This document shows positions 6,375-11,507 of a stretch of DNA of 11,507 nucleotides, piece by piece; positions within the stretch are counted from its first letter, which is position 1; every line of letters starts with the position of its first letter. Origin of the DNA: an uncultured Streptococcus sp. Its GTDB lineage: Bacteria; Bacillota; Bacilli; Lactobacillales; Streptococcaceae. Position numbers and translations under genes: made by a program. The stretch covers positions 1 to 11,507 of the forward strand of contig CABPWC010000050.1 of NCBI GenBank assembly GCA_902461025.1. Reading direction: 5' to 3'. Below the pieces are notes generated by a model. The model saw only the letters and a program-made list of their open reading frames with translations. It was not told where the DNA came from and ran no database searches.

Positions 6375-8198
6375 ATGAACGTAGAAGAACTAAAAAAACG
6401 ACAGGAGAAGATACGTAACTTCTCGATTATCGCTCACATTGACCATGGAAAATCAACCTTGGCAGACCGTATTTTGGAGGCGACAGAGACGGTTTCTAGT
6501 CGGGAAATGCAAGCCCAACTATTAGATAGTATGGACTTAGAACGGGAGCGTGGAATTACCATAAAGCTGAACGCTATCGAACTTAACTACACAGCTAAAG
6601 ACGGTGATACCTATATTTTCCACTTGATTGATACACCAGGACACGTTGACTTTACTTATGAGGTGTCACGTTCTCTTGCTGCCTGTGAAGGCGCCATTTT
6701 GGTCGTTGATGCTGCCCAAGGGATTGAGGCTCAAACGTTGGCCAATGTTTATCTTGCTTTGGACAATGATTTGGAAATCCTTCCAGTTATTAACAAGATT
6801 GACCTGCCAGCAGCAGATCCAGAGCGCGTGCGTACAGAAATTGAAGATGTCATTGGTCTGGATGCGAGTGAGGCTGTATTAGCTTCAGCAAAAGCTGGTA
6901 TCGGTATCGAAGACATTTTGGAGCAAATTGTCGAAAAAGTTCCAGCACCAACAGGTGATGTATCAGCACCACTGAAGGCTTTGATTTTCGACTCAGTTTA
7001 TGATGCCTATCGTGGGGTTATCCTCCAAGTTCGTGTCATGGATGGGGTGGTTAAGCCAGGCGATAAGATTCAACTCATGAGCAACGGTAAAACCTTTGAT
7101 GTTACAGAAGTCGGAATCTTCACACCTAAAGCGGTAGGACGTGATTTTCTAGCAACTGGTGACGTTGGTTATATTGCAGCCTCTATCAAGACTGTTCAAG
7201 ATACTCGTGTCGGTGATACCGTAACTTTGGCGACAAATCCAGCAACTGAACCACTTTCTGGATACAAACAAATGAATCCGATGGTTTTTGCAGGTCTTTA
7301 TCCAATCGAGTCAAATAAGTACAATGACCTTCGTGAAGCTCTAGAAAAATTGCAACTCAATGATGCTAGTTTACAGTTTGAGCCTGAAACATCGCAAGCA
7401 CTCGGTTTTGGTTTCCGTTGTGGATTCCTTGGACTTCTTCATATGGATGTTATCCAAGAGCGTTTGGAGCGTGAATTTAATATTGATTTGATTATGACTG
7501 CACCGTCCGTTATCTACAAGGTCAATCAGACTGATGGTGAGTCTATGGATGTATCGAATCCATCAGAGTTTCCAGATCCTACTAAGATTGCGACCATTGA
7601 AGAACCTTATGTTAAAGCACAAATCATGGTACCACAGGAATTTGTAGGGGCGGTTATGGAACTTGCTCAGCGCAAACGTGGGGACTTTGTGACGATGGAC
7701 TATATCGATGACAATCGTGTTAATGTGATCTATCAAATTCCACTTGCTGAAATTGTCTTTGATTTCTTTGACAAGCTCAAATCTTCAACACGTGGCTATG
7801 CAAGCTTTGACTATGAATTGTCTGAGTATCGTCCATCTAAGCTGGTGAAAATGGATATCCTTCTCAATGGAGACAAGGTCGATGCCCTCAGCTTTATCGT
7901 TCACAAGGACTTTGCTTATGAACGTGGAAAACTCATTGTTGATAAACTTAAGAAAATCATTCCTCGTCAACAGTTTGAAGTTCCAATTCAAGCTGCAATT
8001 GGACACAAGATTGTGGCTCGTACTGATATCAAAGCCCTTCGTAAGAATGTGCTTGCCAAGTGCTACGGTGGTGATGTTTCTCGTAAGCGTAAACTGCTTG
8101 AAAAACAAAAAGCTGGTAAAAAGCGCATGAAAGCTATCGGTTCTGTAGAAGTACCTCAGGAAGCCTTCCTCAGCGTTTTGAGTATGGATGAAGAATAA
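6375..8198 (+). CDS. lepA: Translation elongation factor 4 (LepA)
   Basis: LepA/EF4 is a ribosome-binding GTPase of the EF-G family, described as a back-translocase and as a factor in initiation and 30S biogenesis; it acts in the cytoplasm or at the membrane. The 607 residues match the family. The GTPase domain carries G1 AHIDHGKST (20-28), G2 RGIT (59-62), G3 DTPGH (86-90) and G4 NKID (140-143). Downstream come the beta-barrel domain and EF-G-like domains III and V, with the conserved RCGFLGLLHMDV segment, and then the LepA-specific basic C-terminal domain with GGDVSRKRKLLEKQKAGKKR near the end. The start at 6375 has AAAGGAAG seven to fourteen bases upstream. It has its own promoter and no co-transcribed partner downstream is evident. 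Confidence 0.98.
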   Translation: MNVEELKKRQEKIRNFSIIAHIDHGKSTLADRILEATETVSSREMQAQLLDSMDLERERGITIKLNAIELNYTAKDGDTYIFHLIDTPGHVDFTYEVSRSLAACEGAILVVDAAQGIEAQTLANVYLALDNDLEILPVINKIDLPAADPERVRTEIEDVIGLDASEAVLASAKAGIGIEDILEQIVEKVPAPTGDVSAPLKALIFDSVYDAYRGVILQVRVMDGVVKPGDKIQLMSNGKTFDVTEVGIFTPKAVGRDFLATGDVGYIAASIKTVQDTRVGDTVTLATNPATEPLSGYKQMNPMVFAGLYPIESNKYNDLREALEKLQLNDASLQFEPETSQALGFGFRCGFLGLLHMDVIQERLEREFNIDLIMTAPSVIYKVNQTDGESMDVSNPSEFPDPTKIATIEEPYVKAQIMVPQEFVGAVMELAQRKRGDFVTMDYIDDNRVNVIYQIPLAEIVFDFFDKLKSSTRGYASFDYELSEYRPSKLVKMDILLNGDKVDALSFIVHKDFAYERGKLIVDKLKKIIPRQQFEVPIQAAIGHKIVARTDIKALRKNVLAKCYGGDVSRKRKLLEKQKAGKKRMKAIGSVEVPQEAFLSVLSMDEE

Positions 8199-8203
8199 TT
8201 TTG

Positions 8204-8225
8204 TCTATGACTCAGGTTTCATAGA
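8204..8225 (+). terminator. Weak hairpin after lepA, possible inefficient terminator
   Basis: TCTATGA (8204-8210) pairs with TCATAGA (8219-8225), a perfect 7-bp stem with an 8-nt loop, five bases after the lepA stop. No immediate T-run follows; the nearest T-rich stretch is 8232-8240. It may be a poor terminator or an mRNA end stabiliser. Confidence 0.35.
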
Positions 8226-8238
8226 ATACAGTTTTCTT

Positions 8239-8267
8239 TTGACACCTATCTTTTCTTTCATTAGAAT
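8239..8267 (+). promoter_or_regulatory. Strong SigA-type promoter of the lipoprotein gene
   Basis: A consensus TTGACA (8239-8244) and TAGAAT (8262-8267, one mismatch) have an ideal 17-bp spacer. Transcription would start near 8274, right at the ribosome binding site AAAGGAG (8275-8281). The leader would therefore be only about 15 nt to the preferred start at 8289. Confidence 0.85.
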
Positions 8268-8288
8268 AAAAGTGAAAGGAGAATGATT

Positions 8289-8900
8289 ATGAAAAAAATC
8301 ATCAGCTTATCTACACTTTTAGTGTGTTGCCTTTGCCTCGCTGCTTGTAATAGTTCAAAAACCAAAAAAGAAGTAGCTTCAGAAACAACAACAGTTCAAG
8401 AAATTACCACAACACAAGATACAACAACTGTAGCCGAATCAACGATAAAAGATACACAGGTGATTGGGTCAGATGCCTATGGTTATGTAAAGGTTCCAAA
8501 ATCATGGATTCATTTTACAGAAGTTGAGGGTGGTGATGATATTCAGTACTGTGATGGAACGGACATCAATATCGTAACCCTAAATACTTTTAAACCAGAG
8601 CACCTTGGTGTTAGTGAAAGTGAATATGCTGCTCTTGATGCTGTTCAAGTCTCTACTAGTGTTTATCAAACCAAACAACAAAGTAAGGATTTCTCTAAAG
8701 TATGGGGATCTAAATCAAAAATTGGCGGTTATGATGCCTATGTTGTGAACTGTATTGCTAAAAATGGGAAATATCTAGTCATCTGGATCTTTAAGTCAGA
8801 TGACGGTAAGTTTAGATACGTTTCTTTAGAAGGAACACCTGACGTATTAAAAGACATGCTTCCTTTGATTGAACAAAGTTGGACTGCGAAAAAAGATTAA
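8289..8900 (+). CDS. Putative surface lipoprotein of unknown function
   Basis: The 203-residue protein begins with a lipoprotein signal peptide: MKK, a hydrophobic stretch, and the lipobox LAAC with lipidated Cys20. A hydrophilic Thr/Ser-rich linker (about 21-57) contains repeated Thr triplets. The C-terminal domain (about 60-203) starts with YGYVKVPKSWIHF and looks like a compact alpha/beta domain. It has two cysteines (C88 and C155) that could form a disulphide. I do not recognise a named family; the opening resembles PsbP/Mog1-like domains seen in small lipoproteins, but this is only an impression. I prefer ATG 8289 over ATG 8283, because the ribosome binding site GGAG (8278-8281) is seven bases from the former and one from the latter. 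It has its own promoter and terminator. Confidence 0.85.
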   Translation: MKKIISLSTLLVCCLCLAACNSSKTKKEVASETTTVQEITTTQDTTTVAESTIKDTQVIGSDAYGYVKVPKSWIHFTEVEGGDDIQYCDGTDINIVTLNTFKPEHLGVSESEYAALDAVQVSTSVYQTKQQSKDFSKVWGSKSKIGGYDAYVVNCIAKNGKYLVIWIFKSDDGKFRYVSLEGTPDVLKDMLPLIEQSWTAKKD

Positions 8901-8934
8901 ATAAAAAAACAGGATTTATATCCTGTTTTTTTAT
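8901..8934 (+). terminator. Rho-independent terminator after the lipoprotein gene
   Basis: A perfect 15-bp stem pairs 8901-8915 with 8920-8934 around a TTAT loop. The core is ACAGGAT/ATCCTGT, the left arm begins with an A-run and the right arm ends in TTTTTTT (8926-8932). It starts immediately after the stop codon. The near-symmetric A/T flanks could let it work in both directions, though no convergent gene is present. Confidence 0.93.
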
Positions 8935-8973
8935 TTACCTTTCCTTAAATCTATGTGTAACGGTTTGTTGTTT

Positions 8974-9007
8974 AAAATCAAACAAAAAAAATAAAAATCA
9001 AACAAAA
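8974..9007. promoter_or_regulatory. Two direct repeats upstream of the PTS promoter, candidate operator
   Basis: AAAATCAAACAAAA occurs at 8974-8987 and again at 8994-9007, exactly 20 bp apart or about two helical turns. A partly inverted copy, TTTGTT (8964-8969), faces AACAAA (8981-8986). The array lies 15-60 bp upstream of the -35 box. Its regular spacing suggests binding of a dimeric or tetrameric regulator on one face of the DNA; DeoR-family sugar regulators, common in streptococcal sugar operons, are one candidate. The A-tracts could also act as an UP element or a bend. Confidence 0.5.
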
Positions 9008-9021
9008 TACAACAAAAAATA

Positions 9022-9050
9022 TTGACAACGGTTTCATATAGTGATATACT
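9022..9050 (+). promoter_or_regulatory. Near-consensus promoter of the PTS operon
   Basis: TTGACA (9022-9027) and TATACT (9045-9050) are 17 bp apart, and TGA (9042-9044) gives an extended -10. A-rich DNA lies directly upstream. The transcription start should be near 9057, leaving a leader of about 29 nt with the ribosome binding site AAAGGAGA at 9073-9080. So strong a promoter is expected to be held in check by repression. Confidence 0.9.
9023..9036. promoter_or_regulatory. CcpA catabolite-responsive element (cre) over the -35 box
   Basis: TGACAACGGTTTCA matches 12 of 14 positions of TGWAARCGYTWWCA. With the flanking T residues it matches every position of the looser WTGNNARCGNWWWCAW. It overlaps all but the first base of the -35 hexamer, a position from which CcpA bound with HPr-Ser-P blocks RNA polymerase. 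Repression of the PTS operon by glucose is the inference. Confidence 0.8.
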
Positions 9051-9085
9051 TGTATCATAAAGGTTAGATATGAAAGGAGAAAGTC

Positions 9086-9562
9086 ATGGGATTAGATCAT
9101 TTCTTCAGCAAAGACTTAGTCTTTTGTCTAGAAGCAGATAATCAAGAGCAACTATTTGATCAAGTTGCAACCCTATTAGAAGAAAAGAAAGTTGTTACGG
9201 ATACCTATCGATCGGCATTGATTGAACGTGAAAAAATGTTCCCAACCGGTTTAGATATGGATTTTCTTGGGAAGGACTTGCCGAATGTAGCAATCCCTCA
9301 CACAGACACGATTCATAATTTAACTGAAAACGTTGTTGTGGTTCGCTTATCGAAACCAGTAACATTCCACAATATGATTGCTCCTGGCAAGGAAGTAGAA
9401 GTATCATTACTCTTCTTTATCATCAATAATTCAAGTTCAAGTCAAACAAATATTCTTGCTCAATTGATGGACTTCTTTACAGGTGATGGTCATCTTGAAG
9501 CACTCTCTAAGATTACAGAGCCTGAAGCTTTGTTCCAATATATCTCAGAAGCAACTGCTTAA
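9086..9562 (+). CDS. gatA: PTS sugar transporter EIIA, galactitol family
   Basis: This cytoplasmic EIIA component takes phosphate from HPr-His-P and passes it to EIIB. The 158 residues form one PTS_EIIA type-2 (mannitol/fructose fold) domain. The likely phosphorylated residue is H72 in NVAIPHTD (67-74), preceded by the family segment REKMFPTGL (48-56). The C-terminal part has the usual SQTNILAQLMDFF helix (119-131). The start is supported by AAAGGAGA at 9073-9080. It is the first gene of the EIIA-EIIB-EIIC operon. Sugar specificity cannot be read from this subunit; in related streptococci, systems of this type next to lac genes import galactose, and galactitol is the name of the family only. 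Confidence 0.9.
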   Translation: MGLDHFFSKDLVFCLEADNQEQLFDQVATLLEEKKVVTDTYRSALIEREKMFPTGLDMDFLGKDLPNVAIPHTDTIHNLTENVVVVRLSKPVTFHNMIAPGKEVEVSLLFFIINNSSSSQTNILAQLMDFFTGDGHLEALSKITEPEALFQYISEATA

Positions 9563-9590
9563 CTTTATAAATAACTATAAACTAAAAAAT

Positions 9591-9596
9591 GGAGGA
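9591..9596 (+). promoter_or_regulatory. Ribosome binding site that fixes the EIIB start
   Basis: GGAGGA lies eight bases before ATG 9604. An upstream in-frame ATG at 9589 overlaps the first base of this site and has no ribosome binding site of its own, so 9604 is the real start. Confidence 0.85.
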
Positions 9597-9603
9597 AATC
9601 CAA

Positions 9604-9909
9604 ATGATTAAAATTCTTGCTGCATGTGGTGCAGGTGTTAACTCAAGCCACCAAATTAAAAGCGCTCTAGAAGAAGAGCTATCTAACCGTGGATACGACG
9701 TACAGTGTGACGCAGTTATGGTTAAAGATGTCAACGAAGACTTGATTAAAGGTTATGATATCTTCACACCAATCGCTGCGACAGATTTAGGTTTTGATCC
9801 TGGTATTCCAGTTGTTGAAGCTGGACCTATCTTATTCCGTATTCCAGCGATGAGCGCTCCAGTCTATGACAATATTGAAGCAGCAATCAAAGAACACGGA
9901 TTAAGTTAA
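9604..9909 (+). CDS. gatB: PTS sugar transporter EIIB, galactitol family
   Basis: EIIB receives phosphate from EIIA on a cysteine and hands it to the sugar carried by EIIC. The 101-residue protein begins MIKILAACGAGVNSS; Cys8 followed by the GAGVNSS loop is the phospho-cysteine P-loop of the lactose/galactitol EIIB fold. The length is typical of single-domain GatB. The start is set at 9604 because GGAGGA (9591-9596) serves it; extending to 9589 would add MEEIQ. It lies 41 bp after EIIA and 49 bp before EIIC, with nothing like a terminator between them, so the three are co-transcribed. Confidence 0.92.
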   Translation: MIKILAACGAGVNSSHQIKSALEEELSNRGYDVQCDAVMVKDVNEDLIKGYDIFTPIAATDLGFDPGIPVVEAGPILFRIPAMSAPVYDNIEAAIKEHGLS

Positions 9910-9958
9910 TTATAATTTTGTTAATATTCCATAACACATCATAAAGGGAGGAAAAATT

Positions 9959-11434
9959 ATGGATTTCATTATTGAGTTGGCCAATAAAGTATTCAAGCCA
10001 ATCTTGGATATGGGTGGCCCAATCATCATGCTGATCATTTTGACAGTATTGGCTTTACTATTTGGAGTGAAATTCTCCAAAGCACTTGAAGGTGGTATTA
10101 AACTTGCCATCGCCCTTACTGGTATCGGTGCTATCATCGGAATGCTTAACGGAGCTTTCTCAGCTTCTCTTGCAAAATTCGTTGAAAATACTGGTATTCA
10201 ATTGACCATCACTGACGTTGGTTGGGCACCGCTTGCTACAATCACTTGGGGTTCTGCCTGGACTCTTTACTTCTTGCTCATCATGTTGATCGTCAACGCT
10301 GTGATGCTTGCAATGAAGAAAACTGATACACTTGACGTTGATATCTTCGATATCTGGCACTTGTCTATCACAGGTCTTTTGATCAAATGGTACGCTGACA
10401 ACAATGGAGTTAGCCAAGGAGTTTCACTCTTCATCGCGACTGCAGCTGTTGTTCTTGTTGGCGTTCTTAAAATTATCAACTCTGACTTGATGAAACCAAC
10501 ATTTGATGACCTTCTTAACGCACCAAGTTCATCACCAATGACTTCAACTCACATGAACTACATGATGAACCCAGTTATCATGGTTTTGGATAAGATTTTT
10601 GATAAGTTCTTCCCAGGTCTTGATAAATATGACTTTGACGCTGCTAAATTGAATAAGAGAATCGGTTTCTGGGGTTCTAAATTCTTCATCGGTTTCATCC
10701 TTGGTATCGTTATCGGTATCATGGGTACTCCACATCCAGTTGCAGGTGTAGAAGGTGCGGAAAAATGGGAACTTGTTATTAAAGGTTGGTTGTCACTTGG
10801 TTTGATTGCCGGTGTCTGCTTGGAGCTATTCTCACTCATCGGTTCATGGTTTATCGCAGCCGTAGAACCACTTTCACAAGGTATTACAAACGTTGCTACT
10901 AAACGTCTTCAAGGACGTAAATTCAACATCGGTCTTGACTGGCCATTTATCGCTGGTCGTGCTGAAATCTGGGCTTGTGCCAACGTACTTGCACCAATCA
11001 TGTTGATTGAAGCAGTGCTTCTTTCAAACGTCGGAAATGGTATCTTGCCACTTGCTGGTATCATCGCAATGGGTGTAACTCCAGCTCTCTTGGTAGTTAC
11101 TCGTGGTAAATTGCTCCGTATGATTATCTTCGGAACACTCTTGTTGCCACTCTTCCTTCTTTCAGGTACACTTATCGCACCATTCGCAACAGAACTTGCT
11201 AAAGGTGTAGGTGCCTTCCCAGAAGGTGTGAGCCAAACTCAACTCATTACTCACTCAACTCTTGAAGGACCAATCGAAAAACTTCTTGGTTGGGCAATTG
11301 GTAACGCTACAACTGGTGATATCAAAGCTATCCTTGGCGCATTAGTATTCCTTGTATTCTACGTTGGTATCTTTGCATGGTACAGAAAACAAATGATCAA
11401 ACGTAATGAAGAATACGCAGCAAACGCAAAATAA
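9959..11434 (+). CDS. gatC: PTS sugar transporter EIIC, galactitol family
   Basis: This is the membrane channel subunit that binds and translocates the sugar while EIIB phosphorylates it. The 491 residues form a polytopic protein with about nine or ten hydrophobic segments, for example near 21-36, 47-65, 101-119, 156-173, 241-258, 276-298, 362-380, 386-410 and 455-474. Family-like features are the N-terminal VFKPILDMGGPIIM segment and conserved polar loops such as GWAPLATITWGSAWT (88-102). The last residues are hydrophilic (KRNEEYAANAK). The start has GGAGG at 9947-9951. Codons are strongly biased to the set used in highly expressed streptococcal genes, more so than in the xseA operon, suggesting high expression when induced. 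Galactose is the most likely substrate by analogy with other streptococci; this is inference. Confidence 0.92.
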   Translation: MDFIIELANKVFKPILDMGGPIIMLIILTVLALLFGVKFSKALEGGIKLAIALTGIGAIIGMLNGAFSASLAKFVENTGIQLTITDVGWAPLATITWGSAWTLYFLLIMLIVNAVMLAMKKTDTLDVDIFDIWHLSITGLLIKWYADNNGVSQGVSLFIATAAVVLVGVLKIINSDLMKPTFDDLLNAPSSSPMTSTHMNYMMNPVIMVLDKIFDKFFPGLDKYDFDAAKLNKRIGFWGSKFFIGFILGIVIGIMGTPHPVAGVEGAEKWELVIKGWLSLGLIAGVCLELFSLIGSWFIAAVEPLSQGITNVATKRLQGRKFNIGLDWPFIAGRAEIWACANVLAPIMLIEAVLLSNVGNGILPLAGIIAMGVTPALLVVTRGKLLRMIIFGTLLLPLFLLSGTLIAPFATELAKGVGAFPEGVSQTQLITHSTLEGPIEKLLGWAIGNATTGDIKAILGALVFLVFYVGIFAWYRKQMIKRNEEYAANAK

Positions 11435-11458
11435 TTTGCTCCTAAAAATGTAAATTGT

Positions 11459-11507
11459 AAAAACTAGGTTGTCAGTTTCCACTATGGAGCAGTCAGCCTA
11501 GTTTTTT
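11459..11507 (+). terminator. Terminator after the PTS operon, cut by the window edge
   Basis: AAAAACTAGGTTG (11459-11471) pairs with CAGCCTAGTTTTT (11494-11506), with one G-T pair. A possible inner stem TCC/GGA (11478-11480 with 11486-11488) lies in the loop. The T-run 11502-11507 reaches the end of the window, so its full length is unknown. It lies 25 bp after the EIIC stop and should end the operon. Confidence 0.85.

Noticed and set aside
6824..6830. GCGCGTG, the Chi-like heptamer reported for lactococci
   Set aside because: One 7-mer inside lepA is expected by chance and coding constraint at this window length; there is no evidence of function here.
7785..8108. Reverse-strand ORF of 107 codons inside lepA
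   Set aside because: It lies opposite the conserved LepA C-terminal coding region, has no family resemblance and has no promoter that I can see.
8953..8966. Second cre site around the first AACGGTTT
   Set aside because: The left half and the final positions do not match the cre consensus; only the core CG and following T residues agree.
8974..9020. CRISPR-like repeat array
   Set aside because: There are only two short A-rich direct repeats with 6-bp spacing between copies and no cas genes; an operator explains them better.
10558..10839. Reverse-strand ORF of 93 codons inside the EIIC gene
   Set aside because: It is antisense to a strongly codon-biased membrane protein gene, with a composition expected of a shadow frame.

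Overview
The window looks like chromosomal DNA of a low-GC Gram-positive bacterium, most likely a Streptococcus and probably of the mitis/sanguinis group. The evidence is the gene order xseA-xseB-ispA-tlyA-argR-recN-phosphatase, then lepA, then a galactitol-family PTS. Strong AGGAGG-type ribosome binding sites, SigA-type promoters and an AT-rich codon choice agree with this. The species call rests on remembered gene order and protein character, not on a search.

Region 1 (1-258) holds the 3' end of an unidentified gene, its terminator, a second hairpin and an extended -10 promoter. Region 2 (259-6296) is one tightly packed rightward operon: exonuclease VII large and small subunits, a polyprenyl synthase of IspA type, the rRNA methyltransferase/hemolysin family protein TlyA, an ArgR/AhrC-type regulator, the repair ATPase RecN and a PPP-type metallophosphatase. 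Neighbouring genes overlap by 23, 4, 8 and 8 bp, then are 6 and 0 bp apart, so translational coupling is likely. Relative to the Bacillus version of this cluster there is no dxs gene between ispA and tlyA, which fits the mevalonate route used by streptococci.

Region 3 (6297-8198) is lepA (EF4) with its own consensus promoter, which is bracketed by an 8-bp perfect inverted repeat. Region 4 (8199-8934) is a monocistronic unit: a strong promoter, a small secreted lipoprotein with a Thr-rich linker and an unassigned outer domain, and a perfect hairpin terminator.

Region 5 (8935-11507) is a sugar PTS operon, EIIA-EIIB-EIIC of the galactitol family. Its promoter is close to ideal (TTGACA, 17 bp, TGaTATACT). 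A cre site covers the -35 box, and two direct repeats exactly 20 bp apart lie upstream, so carbon catabolite repression by CcpA plus a second, sugar-specific regulator is the likely control. In related streptococci such systems take up galactose for the tagatose-6-phosphate pathway. A terminator follows EIIC at the window edge.

Two start codons are better placed downstream of the longest possible ORF: lipoprotein at 8289 and EIIB at 9604. I see no CRISPR array, transposase, prophage gene, RNA gene or toxin-antitoxin pair. The window is mostly conserved core genome. The points most worth a second look are the altered arginine pocket of the ArgR homologue, the inverted repeat around the lepA promoter, the operator array of the PTS and the orphan lipoprotein.
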